Assembly (NCBI RefSeq): GCF_013391765.2
Contig: NZ_JACBGI020000003.1
Span: 120,500-184,499 of the forward strand
Direction: 5' to 3'
Length of the DNA: 64,000 nt
Source of the DNA: Thiomicrorhabdus heinhorstiae
GTDB lineage: Bacteria > Pseudomonadota > Gammaproteobacteria > Thiomicrospirales > Thiomicrospiraceae
The notes under the pieces are model-generated. The model searched no databases. It saw only the letters and a program-made list of their open reading frames with translations, and was not told the DNA's origin. Position numbers and translations under genes: made by a program. Positions 9,424 through 17,957 of this stretch are shown piece by piece (position 1 is the stretch's first letter; every line of letters begins with the position of its first letter).

Positions 9424-10506
9424 CTACGCAAACAGGCGCAACAACTTATCCACCGCCTGCGGATTACTCGCCATCTCTCTGGCTCGGTACGGACTGATTG
9501 CACCACGTTTGACCAGCTCGACAAACGCCTGATCCATTGTCTGCATACCTTCCGCCCGGCTGGTTTCAATCACCGAATACAACTGCTTACTCCGATCCAT
9601 CGCAATCAGATTGCTGACCGCCTTATTGACATGCATAATTTCCAGTGCCGCCGCACGACCATTTCGGTGATCCAGACGAATCAGTTTTTGTGAAATCACA
9701 CTACGCAGACACATTGCAAAACGGCTGCGTGCAATTCCCTGCTCCTCGCCGGGGAAAAAGCCAACCACCCGATCCACTGTGCCGACGGCATCATTCGTAT
9801 GCAAAGTCGAAAACACCAGGTGTCCGGTTTCGGCGGCACTGATCGCTGCCTGAACCGTCTCACGGTCGCGCAACTCTCCAACCAGGATGACGTCAGGATC
9901 CTCTCGCAGAGACGCACGCACCGCACTGGCAAAGCTGCTCACATCGGTCACCAACTCACGTTGATGGATAATCGACTTCTGTGCCTGATAGACAAATTCC
10001 ACCGGGTCTTCAATCGTGATAATGTGGCGATTTTGTGTGCGGTTGATATGATTGATCAGTGCCGCCAGCGTGGTTGATTTTCCGCTTCCGGTCGCACCGG
10101 TTACCAAAACCAGGCCGTCTTTCAAATTTGCCAGTCCCTGAACATATTCAGGCAGCCCAAGTTCGGAAAAAGAGAGAAAATCATCACTTAGATAACGCAA
10201 CGCCAGACATGGCTGATTCATCGACCGGTACAAATTGGCGCGAAAACGGTAGCCGAGTTCCGAGGTATAACCGAAATCCACCTGCCCGTCCTGTTCATAC
10301 AGTTGCCACTGGCTGTCGGACAAAATATGTCTGGCAATGGCTTGCAGATCGTCTTTCGAAATACACACGCCATCAACGGTTTTCAGTTCACCGCTGATTC
10401 GAAACGCCACCGGGCGATCCACGGTCAGATGAAGATCGGAACCCCCATTTTGCACGCAGTCGGTTAATAAACGATCAAACACCTCTCCAACACTTTCACA
10501 GCTCAT
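9424..10506 (-). CDS. pilT: PilT-type retraction ATPase
   Basis: A 360-residue PilT/PilU-like ATPase without the MshEN domain and zinc module of the extension ATPase. Motifs include GSDLHLTVDRPVAFRISGEL near the N-terminus, Walker A GATGSGKSTT near 130, Asp box TIEDPVEFV, Walker B DPDVILVGELRDRET and STLHTND. PilT proteins depolymerise the pilus for twitching motility or DNA uptake. The start overlaps the stop of the PilO-like gene (ATGA), and the gspE start follows 14 bases after its stop. A retraction ATPase inside an MSHA-like assembly operon is less usual than a separate pilT/pilU locus. Confidence 0.9.
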   Translation of the reverse strand: MSCESVGEVFDRLLTDCVQNGGSDLHLTVDRPVAFRISGELKTVDGVCISKDDLQAIARHILSDSQWQLYEQDGQVDFGYTSELGYRFRANLYRSMNQPCLALRYLSDDFLSFSELGLPEYVQGLANLKDGLVLVTGATGSGKSTTLAALINHINRTQNRHIITIEDPVEFVYQAQKSIIHQRELVTDVSSFASAVRASLREDPDVILVGELRDRETVQAAISAAETGHLVFSTLHTNDAVGTVDRVVGFFPGEEQGIARSRFAMCLRSVISQKLIRLDHRNGRAAALEIMHVNKAVSNLIAMDRSKQLYSVIETSRAEGMQTMDQAFVELVKRGAISPYRAREMASNPQAVDKLLRLFA

Positions 10507-11150
10507 AAAGCCAACACCACCATGACATTCAAATATTGCTGTGCCGAACGATCACCACCAGCGTTTTCGTCAGCCAACTCCGCTTCAATTTGGATATTGA
10601 CCGGCGACACCTGATAGGTCAGTGAATCCAGCTCTCGCAAAAACGCCATCAGATCGCCGTAACGAGTATTCATTTGATATTTCAGCAACGGTCGCCCCCA
10701 CTGATTAGAAGTGTCGAAATACACTTTCTCCCGCTCTGCCTGCGCCTGTTTGATCGATGCCTTACCGATTTCACTAACCGATTGAATTCGAACCCGGTTT
10801 ACCTCCGCCAGATCGGAGATCCCCAACTGCAGATTCTGATAAACCTGAATATCGTTCAACGGCATAAACACCGAACTCAGTTGCTGATACTCGACCTGTA
10901 ACCCGGCCTTCACCTCTTCCATCTCCTTGTACTTTTTTTCCAGAGACAATGAAGACTCCGGCATTTTTGGCACTTCTTTGGTCTTTAATTGCAAGCGGTT
11001 TTCCGCGCGGCTCACCATACTTTCCGTATGGGTCAGCGCCTGATAATTCCCCCAATGCCACAGCAACAGGTACATTCCGACCACGCCAAAGGTCACCAGC
11101 ATCAAAATCTGGTTTTGCTTCTTTCTTCCCAAGCGATTCCACGACTGCAT
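10503..11150 (-). CDS. PilO/MshJ-like inner-membrane assembly protein
   Basis: A 215-residue bitopic protein with a short basic cytoplasmic N-terminus and one membrane helix (about residues 14-32). A coiled-coil stretch (about 43-85, rich in Glu and Lys) and a C-terminal ferredoxin-like domain (LLKYQMNTRYGDLMAFLRELDSL ... VMVVLAL) follow. This layout is typical of PilO, GspM and MshJ, which form the inner-membrane alignment complex with PilN- and PilP-like proteins. Sequence similarity is low, so the call depends on layout and on its place between the PilM-PilN fusion (14-bp gap) and pilT. Confidence 0.75.
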   Translation of the reverse strand: MQSWNRLGRKKQNQILMLVTFGVVGMYLLLWHWGNYQALTHTESMVSRAENRLQLKTKEVPKMPESSLSLEKKYKEMEEVKAGLQVEYQQLSSVFMPLNDIQVYQNLQLGISDLAEVNRVRIQSVSEIGKASIKQAQAEREKVYFDTSNQWGRPLLKYQMNTRYGDLMAFLRELDSLTYQVSPVNIQIEAELADENAGGDRSAQQYLNVMVVLAL

Positions 11151-11164
11151 GCTCTATTTAGTCC

Positions 11165-13030
11165 TTATATCCGAGCCATCCGGCTATCCACACCCTTTGC
11201 CACAGAAGTCTCGGCGCGTTTTTCCACCGCCCTTGCTTCGGCCTTGTTTTTCGGCAATAACCACAAACTCAAACCGTAACCGCGAATGCCGGAGCGACCG
11301 ATCGAACGATTGATTTTGACTTGCAATACTTCATAACCCAGCTTTGCCACCCGCTTATTCAACTCGCGCGAGAACAGCTGCGCGGCATTATCGTTCAACG
11401 CCCAGCCCTGCAGCTCAAACCCCTTTTGCTTCGTGCGTTCGCTTTGATTACTTTCGACAAAGCGGTCAACAACCACAAAATCGTTAATGCTTTCCTGAAG
11501 AGATAACAGCAATTCCATCAACAGCGGGTTGCGCTCCGAAAGCGCTTTCATTTGCAACACCTGCTTCCGCATGGCTTCGACCTCTGTAGTGATCTCCTGC
11601 AGCTTCTCCTTTTCTTTATTGGTCTCGACCACCATCAGCCCAATCTGTTGCGCCAATCGAACCTGCTCTTCTTTCTTTGCTTCAATTTTGGCAAGACTGG
11701 CCGACTCTTCCGCCAGTCGGTACTGCATGTATCCTTCGTTCAGGCCCAGCGCCAGCACCGCCAGCACCGGCATCGAATAGCGCCAGACATTTTTGTTTTT
11801 CCACAGTGGCGGACGCGGATCCTGAGCTGCGATAAAGGGCAAATTATTGCGTTTATTCCCCGCCTCCAGCTGCGCCAGAGCGGCATAACGATACAACCAG
11901 GTCTGCGGAACCGATGATCCCGAATGCGTGACGCTCACCGCATCGCCGACATACTTCACATCCTTACCCAGCGTCCTTTCCAGAGCTTTACACAGCGCTT
12001 TGCCGTCGGCATGCACACTGTTCAACCAGATTTCATCGGTTTCCGGGCGCATCAGCTCGGTAATCGCTGCTGTCACCACATTCAGCTGGTCATCTTTGCA
12101 ATCCAGCCGTAAATGACTCACCGATACCGTCACCCGGCCGACAAAACGTAAAACAACCACCCGCTCTTTAAAAATTTCAGCAACAATCTGTTCATGGTCT
12201 TCAAAAGCACTCTGTTCGATGAACAGGGAACTCAACCCATGCAGCGGCACAATGGATTTCAGCTTCAAACTATTGCGGGCAAAGGCTTCCACCCACAGAT
12301 GCCGGTTATGTCGATAAATTCCGCTGCCGAACCACAGATCGCTTTCCGTCTGATTCTCCGCATCTTCATCCACTTTCGGTTCCTGCCAGGCGCAATCCAG
12401 CTGGCCCTCGATCGACAACAAGCGTTCCTGAACCTTCATCACCTCATTCAGCTGATCGCGGGAAATGTACTCCAGCTGAATGCATATCTCGCCAAAACGA
12501 ATCATCGAAGCATTTTGGCTACGGCTCAATTCCAGCTCAACGCCGGCGTTTTGACGTTGCTCCGCAGTAATAAAACCAAAGCCCTCCAGAAGCGAACCAA
12601 TCGACCACAGCTGTGCGATTTCCGCCACATTCGACTCCAATTCCCAGCTGATCAGATTTTGTAACTGCTGTCTGGACGTCCTTGCCGACACCGGCAGATC
12701 AAGGCTTGTAGCACCGACTTCCGCCGTTGCCAGAATGGCGCTTTTCGGCCAGCGTTTGATCTTTTGCACACGGAACTGCGCGAGAATTTCTTCAATCGCT
12801 TTCTGTTCGCGGGTCTGCACCGACATCGCCACACACAGTAGCTCCGCCTTTCCTCCATGTAAACGAACCAAAGCGCCGCTTACCGCATATCCGTCGTAAC
12901 AGAACACCAGGTGTTCCCCCAAAGCCTTGGCAGACAAAAGCCCACCCAGTCCTTTTAAAACGGACAAATCAACTCTCTTTAAAAAAGAGGAGCCTGAACC
13001 GGTTTGATCCGAAGCGTTTGAATCACTCAT
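11165..13030 (-). CDS. PilM-PilN fusion protein (GspL/MshI-like) with an MshEN-like insertion
   Basis: A 621-residue protein. Residues about 35-380 look like the actin-fold PilM/MshI cytoplasmic domain, starting LVFCYDGYAVSGALVRL. Residues about 405-425 are a membrane helix, about 430-480 a coiled coil, and 485-600 a PilN-like periplasmic domain (LLSLQESINDFVVVDRF). So PilM and PilN are one polypeptide, as in GspL. Within the actin-like part, residues 142-205 carry two about 24-residue repeats resembling the MshEN helical module of MshE/GspE ATPases (SIGSLLEGFGFITAEQ and RFGEICIQLEYISRDQL). The start overlaps the upstream pseudopilin stop (TAATG). Confidence 0.75.
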   Translation of the reverse strand: MSDSNASDQTGSGSSFLKRVDLSVLKGLGGLLSAKALGEHLVFCYDGYAVSGALVRLHGGKAELLCVAMSVQTREQKAIEEILAQFRVQKIKRWPKSAILATAEVGATSLDLPVSARTSRQQLQNLISWELESNVAEIAQLWSIGSLLEGFGFITAEQRQNAGVELELSRSQNASMIRFGEICIQLEYISRDQLNEVMKVQERLLSIEGQLDCAWQEPKVDEDAENQTESDLWFGSGIYRHNRHLWVEAFARNSLKLKSIVPLHGLSSLFIEQSAFEDHEQIVAEIFKERVVVLRFVGRVTVSVSHLRLDCKDDQLNVVTAAITELMRPETDEIWLNSVHADGKALCKALERTLGKDVKYVGDAVSVTHSGSSVPQTWLYRYAALAQLEAGNKRNNLPFIAAQDPRPPLWKNKNVWRYSMPVLAVLALGLNEGYMQYRLAEESASLAKIEAKKEEQVRLAQQIGLMVVETNKEKEKLQEITTEVEAMRKQVLQMKALSERNPLLMELLLSLQESINDFVVVDRFVESNQSERTKQKGFELQGWALNDNAAQLFSRELNKRVAKLGYEVLQVKINRSIGRSGIRGYGLSLWLLPKNKAEARAVEKRAETSVAKGVDSRMARI

Positions 13031-14235
13031 TAATTAATTTCCCAGCAAATATCTGCACCACAGCTGCCATCCTTGATTCCAATCCCTGAATAAACGGTGA
13101 ATTTATGGGTCAGACGATCAGTCGAGCCATTCTGCCGAGGATAATCATCATCAACTCTTCTAAGCCCACCCGAGTCTTTTGCTGCCAAAAATAAAAGGTG
13201 TTCACCTATTGCTAAACCTGAAGCAAGAGTTGCTGTCAGAACGATAGAATTTCCACTAACGACGACGGTGTTTGATGACAAGCTCGTATCCGCAGCAAGC
13301 TCCGTTTGTCGCCAGAAACCTCGGTCTTCACCATTTACAAACTCCAGCAGAACGAGGGCATATCCTGTTGAAGTATTAGAAACTTCAATATCGGAACCAG
13401 AGTTATTTGTGAGATTAACCAGAAAGGTTGCTGAAGAATCTCGTCTCCACTCACTAGGCTCAACAGATATCTCCATATCTTTATCTTGTTGAGGCTCTAT
13501 CAAATCTTCATCATCAACCCCGTCACTATTCGCATCAGGGCTCACACCATCACCGTCGTAGTCAGCCTCATAATTCGTTAAACCATCTCTTCCTAATCCA
13601 ATATAGGTGAGACGATTCGAATCTAACTTCCTACACCATCCATAGTTTCTTTCATCATCAAAATTTGAGTTCGCTATCCCCGGACAAGCATGACTGCTTG
13701 AAGAATCCAAGTCCCCTGTTCCCCTCCAAGAATCACGAAAATCGTCCGTGATAACACTATTTAGATAAACTGATCGAAACCCCTTCCAAAGCCTTTCATC
13801 ACTTTCCAAAAATTCAGTTTCATCCCCGGAGTTATTATTAAATCGACTTGTAGCATCAGGTGTTGGATCAAACACTGGCGCTTGAAACCCATATGTCAAC
13901 ATTGACGATGTTCCACCGGTAGAAACATCACAATCAGTCGCGGTTAGCAGGCCAGCCACGCATGGTGGCAAGCGACCGTTATCAACGACATACCCTGTAT
14001 CAACCGGAGATTGATTGATATAGACGGTTTTTACAGTGGCGTTTTTCAGCAGTTTCAGACGGTTTTCCGTATCGATAATACGGTGCTGGGAAGTTTGGGT
14101 TTCCATAGTCATCATGGCAAGCATGGCGGTGGAAGAGAGAATCGTCACCACCATCAACAGTTCAAGAAGCGTAAAACCATCTTCCCGAATCTGCCGACGG
14201 GCAAACGATGCCTGATTGCGCTGTTTAAAATCCAT
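13030..14235 (-). CDS. Large prepilin-like protein (pseudopilin or minor pilin)
   Basis: A 401-residue protein with a 20-residue basic leader followed by the prepilin peptidase site and hydrophobic N-helix (DG, then FTLLELLMVVTIL). It is more than twice the length of ordinary pseudopilins. The C-terminal globular region contains an Asp-rich, calcium-binding-like stretch DYDGDGVSPDANSDGVDDED and a beta-rich part with paired Cys near the end (CGADIC). ATG 14235 is preferred over a TTG three codons upstream. It overlaps the start of the PilM-PilN gene. It is probably a tip or priming subunit; adhesion is possible because of the large head but is not shown by the sequence. Confidence 0.8.
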   Translation of the reverse strand: MDFKQRNQASFARRQIREDGFTLLELLMVVTILSSTAMLAMMTMETQTSQHRIIDTENRLKLLKNATVKTVYINQSPVDTGYVVDNGRLPPCVAGLLTATDCDVSTGGTSSMLTYGFQAPVFDPTPDATSRFNNNSGDETEFLESDERLWKGFRSVYLNSVITDDFRDSWRGTGDLDSSSSHACPGIANSNFDDERNYGWCRKLDSNRLTYIGLGRDGLTNYEADYDGDGVSPDANSDGVDDEDLIEPQQDKDMEISVEPSEWRRDSSATFLVNLTNNSGSDIEVSNTSTGYALVLLEFVNGEDRGFWRQTELAADTSLSSNTVVVSGNSIVLTATLASGLAIGEHLLFLAAKDSGGLRRVDDDYPRQNGSTDRLTHKFTVYSGIGIKDGSCGADICWEIN

Positions 14236-14350
14236 TTTCCGCAAATTCCTGAGAGGTCTCTACCCGCAAAACGCCGTTTTTAAAACGCTTGCAATTGCCC
14301 AGAGCCATCAGCAATAGCCAAGTCATCACCGCTGCTGCAACCAATCACCG

Positions 14351-14914
14351 TTATTTAACGGCGGCGATCGACTCGATCACCATTGCCGGGCCTTTCGAGT
14401 AGTTGTAAACATGAATACCAGCAAAGCGTAGATTTTTACCGCGGAAAGATTCAACTCCGTAGCGTTTTGCCAGTTGATTGAATTCATCTACCACCTCTTT
14501 AGCGGCATAAACCGGAATGACCATATCTTCTGCTACTTCAACAAACATCATGTGTTTAACCTGCGGCACCGGGTCCACTTTGGCAACCGCCAGCGCCGTT
14601 TGCAGATAACCGGTCTGCTGCACTTCCGGCGCGGTTTTAATCACGCCGTCAAACACCACCAGCTTATTGATCTGAATTTCTTTGGTTCCTTCTTTCATCG
14701 GTTTGTTCTGTTCTACAAACTCCGCCATATCTTCGATATATCGATAGTCGCCAAAATCACCATGTGCCTGTTTCGCCTTGGATAAAATGTCTTGCGCCAT
14801 TGCCAGACTGCTTGCTGAAAGAGCACTCATTGCCAGTATTACTCCTAAAATAATCGAGTTAATTTGTTTGTGCCCAGCCCCAGTTTTTCTTATAAAAATC
14901 ACTTTTATTCGCAC
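14351..14914 (-). CDS. Exported hypothetical protein within the pilus operon
   Basis: A 187-residue protein with an N-terminal export signal: a basic start, then a hydrophobic run ending SSLAMAQD, a likely signal peptidase I site near residue 41. The mature part is about 145 residues and mixed alpha/beta, with YRYIEDMAEFVEQNKP and a C-terminal VYNYSKGPAMVIESIAA. I recognise no family. It lies between two prepilin-like genes, 11 bases after the stop of the upstream one, so it probably serves the same machine. The start is uncertain: GTG 14914 has no clear ribosome site, and a downstream start inside the signal sequence is possible. Confidence 0.7.
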   Translation of the reverse strand: MRIKVIFIRKTGAGHKQINSIILGVILAMSALSASSLAMAQDILSKAKQAHGDFGDYRYIEDMAEFVEQNKPMKEGTKEIQINKLVVFDGVIKTAPEVQQTGYLQTALAVAKVDPVPQVKHMMFVEVAEDMVIPVYAAKEVVDEFNQLAKRYGVESFRGKNLRFAGIHVYNYSKGPAMVIESIAAVK

Positions 14915-14925
14915 CTTTTAAATTC

Positions 14926-15705
14926 TTAATCCGCGTAAATACAAATCACCTGATCGTCAACCTTCGGCTCGCAATCGACGGTGTAGCCGTCAAATTCGCC
15001 ATTTGCCCCCATCGCAACCAACACCACACGCTCGGCAATCGAACGACTGTTTTTCTCCACAAACATCAAAACCGGCCGACCAGCCCATTCCAGATCACCC
15101 ACTTCACCATTTAGGTAATCGACATGCTGTTGATGGATACGCCGACTGAGGAAATAAACGCCCTGCGGCCTTTTTTCACCGCCGATAAAGATTGCAGGGA
15201 CATCATCAACCGAATCTCCGCTAACAGGGTTGTCGCTAACGGTGACAATATTGCCGATATCCACATAGCCTTCACCACTGCTATCCAGATAAGGGCCACG
15301 CCAACCCCGCGCCGCGGCTGAAGTCCACGGCATAAAAGTCTCCATATAAGACTGAATTCCCACGCCGGTCAGCTGGCTTAAATTGGCGGCATTATCAAAC
15401 CAGACTTGCTTATCTGCGGTAGATAAAGGCGCATAAACAGGCAGCTGGGCTAAATCAAACTTAGCCGCCGGATGCACCTCATAATCAAACGGCCCTTCTT
15501 TGGGAAAATAGCCGGTATCGGCTCTGAACTGCCTGACAGCTTTTGCAACTTCCGCAAGCTCGACCCGCTCCAGTTGCGAATCAACTTCGCGATCCACACC
15601 CTGCAAGTTGGTTGCAGCAATAAAGGAGATTGAAGCCAGAATCGACACCACCACCAACAGCTCAAGCAGAGTAAATCCCGCCATTGTGGGCACGTCATCA
15701 TTCAT
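14926..15705 (-). CDS. Prepilin-like protein (pseudopilin)
   Basis: A 259-residue protein with an unusually short leader (MNDDVPTMAG) and the type IV prepilin N-helix FTLLELLVVVSILASISFI. Glu at mature position 5 (FTLLE) is kept, as required for assembly. The globular domain carries a GspG/GspH-like region (VAKAVRQFRADTGYFPKEGP), which is typical of pseudopilins. The gene has a strong ribosome site (AAGGAGG) before the ATG and lies downstream of the longer prepilin gene, separated by about 275 bases that include two hairpins. It is a likely minor pilin or pseudopilin of the same system. Confidence 0.87.
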   Translation of the reverse strand: MNDDVPTMAGFTLLELLVVVSILASISFIAATNLQGVDREVDSQLERVELAEVAKAVRQFRADTGYFPKEGPFDYEVHPAAKFDLAQLPVYAPLSTADKQVWFDNAANLSQLTGVGIQSYMETFMPWTSAAARGWRGPYLDSSGEGYVDIGNIVTVSDNPVSGDSVDDVPAIFIGGEKRPQGVYFLSRRIHQQHVDYLNGEVGDLEWAGRPVLMFVEKNSRSIAERVVLVAMGANGEFDGYTVDCEPKVDDQVICIYAD

Positions 15706-15880
15706 ATCCCCCTCCTTTCCCCATCAAGAACACCAGAAAAATGCGAAATTTCCCGCCGTTGAAGACAGGACTTCACAAAACACAAAGGGCATCACCTGAA
15801 TGAACATTCCTCAAACAGCGCTTTGCAAAAACAGCGATTCCTAAGATTACGCGCTCTTTGCAAAACTCTTTTCTACAGGA

Positions 15881-15914
15881 AAAAGGGCGGATTCAAGAGG
15901 GCTGAGAATCCGCC
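15881..15914 (-). terminator. Intrinsic terminator after the first prepilin gene
   Basis: On the minus strand the arms GGCGGATTC and GAATCCGCC (9 perfect pairs, 11-base loop) are followed by CTTTTTCC. A second perfect 7-bp hairpin (GGAACCG/CGGTTCC, 15928-15954) precedes it. Placed directly after the prepilin stop, this would terminate most transcripts and allow some read-through, giving more prepilin than assembly proteins. Confidence 0.75.
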
Positions 15915-15980
15915 AACACATCCACCCGGAACCGGCTGACAGGAAAACGGTTCCGAGTGACACAACACTAAACGAAGCGC

Positions 15981-16985
15981 TTAGATGGTGTTACGAGTAC
16001 CATCCCATTCACCAAGCTCTTCTTCTTTGGTATCGCCGGCGCCGTCGACGATCGTTACCAATACCACTTGATCAGCAGCATCAATAGCACCAGTACCATC
16101 AAAGGTACCGATATCAAACACTGCGATGAAACGGTTGTACTGTGTTTCAGAAACGTGACGGTAAACCGGAACCGAAGTCATACCACCAAGATCGTTGGCA
16201 TTAAATAGTGTTGAAGCTGGCCCTAGACCTACAGCCATAAATGCCTTACCAGTAGCAGTAGCTGCGTTACTACCATCAAATTCAACCACACCTGTAGCCG
16301 CCGGCTGACCAGTTAGACGCTCTTGCCCACCAGTCCAGATTGCAACTTCATCTGTGTCTTCTAGAGTACGAGAGAAACCACAACCATTACCGTCTGGCGT
16401 CATAAAGATATTACCGGCAACAACAGCGTTACCACGGTCAGCAATTAGATCTTGCATATCAGCACACGTACCTTCACCCTCTGGATCGCCATCAAGTGCA
16501 ACGTATTGAAGTGCCTCGATACCACCATCCGCTAGAATTCCTTTAACATCCGCATTGATTGCAACAACCGCAACGTCTTCAATTGCAAGAATATCTGAAC
16601 CAGCAACAGATGTACCCAGCAAATCACCGTCTAGGGCCGTACCAGCAGTAGGATCAGTAGCAACCTCAATCAATGAATCGAAATTGCTTGGTAGAGAGTT
16701 TTTATTTAGTACACGGAAAGTACGGATACCTTTATTCAGCTCATCCATCATGGCAACGTGCGCCGCTGCTGAGGCCCGAGCATCGGTATCTTGAAGGGCA
16801 ATGGTGGCCGTACCGGCAATCGCTGCCAAAATAGCAACCACTACCAGCAGTTCAAGCAGGGTAAAACCGGCTTGTTTTTTCTTGAGCTTAACCGCCTTGG
16901 CGCGCAAGGACTTATCTTTGATTTGGTTGACATTCACCTGGGCGAATTTAGACATTAGTTCTTGAATTTTAGTTTGACTTAACAT
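15981..16985 (-). CDS. Prepilin with long leader, likely the most expressed pilin
   Basis: A 334-residue prepilin. The leader is 39 residues and ends KLKKKQAG, followed by FTLLELLVVVAILAAIAGTA with Glu5 conserved. Such long leaders recall type IVb pilins. The globular domain starts with a pseudopilin-like region (MMDELNKGIRTFRVLNKNSLP) and is Ala/Gly/Thr-rich afterwards. At nearly 300 mature residues it is far longer than typical major pilins (about 150-200). It is the first gene of the operon, has a good ribosome site (AGGAG), a long upstream leader and a terminator right after it, which together suggest a high-abundance subunit. Confidence 0.85.
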   Translation of the reverse strand: MLSQTKIQELMSKFAQVNVNQIKDKSLRAKAVKLKKKQAGFTLLELLVVVAILAAIAGTATIALQDTDARASAAAHVAMMDELNKGIRTFRVLNKNSLPSNFDSLIEVATDPTAGTALDGDLLGTSVAGSDILAIEDVAVVAINADVKGILADGGIEALQYVALDGDPEGEGTCADMQDLIADRGNAVVAGNIFMTPDGNGCGFSRTLEDTDEVAIWTGGQERLTGQPAATGVVEFDGSNAATATGKAFMAVGLGPASTLFNANDLGGMTSVPVYRHVSETQYNRFIAVFDIGTFDGTGAIDAADQVVLVTIVDGAGDTKEEELGEWDGTRNTI

Positions 16986-17582
16986 ATTTAACTCCTAGTG
17001 TTTCTTTGCTCTGCCGCAGCTTTGCAAAGGGTTTTACTTCAACTCTTAAAATAGTAAAACTCAGGCGGGTAACCGCTTGAGCTATAACAAAACGCGGCTA
17101 TGCCGCAATAAGAACAACCTCCACCCACAGGAGCGATGTAAATCAAACCAAACGCGCAACACTGCTCAAAACCGGTCAGCAGGGATAAGACATAAGACCC
17201 TTTGATCAGGCGGCGATTGATTTCACCTTGCAGGCCGTCTCCGTCTATCAGGCCTGCAAAGCAATTTGAAGCATGCCTCCTCAACTTTCTCGTCTGGAAG
17301 CATGCATTCAAATTCACTTTTTTCGCCGACAATCCGCAGCGAAAAAATAAAAAGCTCAATTTTTAAAGAACCCGGCCGTTATAAGGAATAACGGTTATTA
17401 CAAATAATTCGTTTTAGCAAAAATTTTCCACGAACTTTTCGCGATACAAAAACAAATTACCTGAACCTGTAGTACACCAATCTGTCTGATAACAAAGTAT
17501 AAAAATTCATTACAAAAATTTATGATCAAACCTATGATTTCATTTTTACGCATCGATTCCATGCGTTATGCCATATTCAACT
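16986..17582 (-). other. Long untranslated region upstream of the prepilin gene
   Basis: About 600 bases without a convincing gene. A 106-codon open frame (17039-17359) has no recognisable domain or ribosome site and is not called. The region holds a perfect 9-bp inverted repeat TTGCAGGCC/GGCCTGCAA (17228-17259, 14-base loop), a small GCGGC/GCCGC hairpin near 17092-17104 and a 9-base direct repeat GAAGCATGC. The part beyond 17360 is AT-rich and is the likely promoter zone for the pilus operon. The structure suggests a regulated mRNA leader. Confidence 0.5.
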
Positions 17583-17957
17583 TTAACTCGTACGAGCCAA
17601 AGTAAAGGACTTGGCCTGTCCTTTTTTTAATCGATCCAGCTCTGTGCTGGAGACTAACTGATAGTCTTCAAACAGCTTACTTGACTGCTGTTCTTCCGGA
17701 AAATCCAAAACAAAACGATACTGCTTTCCGCTATGAACGATGACCTCTTTTTGTCCCCGTTTGAGAATTTTTATCTCAACCTTAAAGTCCGCAAAACCGT
17801 CATGCTTAAGTGAATCCGCATAAACCTGCAGCAAGCGATTCGCTACTTCAACCGCCTCACTCAAGACACTCTCCCTTGTCAACTTAAACGCCTGTCGATG
17901 CGGCCTTACAAAAAAGGGAAACCTCAGGAATTGCTCCCTTGTCATCACCGCGTCCAC
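17583..17957 (-). CDS. Hypothetical protein
   Basis: A 124-residue soluble protein of mixed composition, beginning MDAVMTREQFLRFPFF and ending KKGQAKSFTLARTS. The middle part (DFKVEIKILKRGQKEVIVHSGKQYRFVLDFPEE) looks like a small beta domain, but no family is recognised. A second start at the fifth codon (MTREQ) is possible. Codon choice is like that of the neighbouring genes, which supports a real gene. It lies upstream of the prepilin leader on the same strand, so it could be regulatory for that locus; nothing in the sequence shows it. Confidence 0.5.
   Translation of the reverse strand: MDAVMTREQFLRFPFFVRPHRQAFKLTRESVLSEAVEVANRLLQVYADSLKHDGFADFKVEIKILKRGQKEVIVHSGKQYRFVLDFPEEQQSSKLFEDYQLVSSTELDRLKKGQAKSFTLARTS

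Noticed and set aside
17039..17359. 106-codon open frame upstream of the prepilin gene
   Set aside because: No recognised domain, odd aromatic/Cys-rich composition at the end and no ribosome site. It overlaps a hairpin region, so it is treated as untranslated leader.
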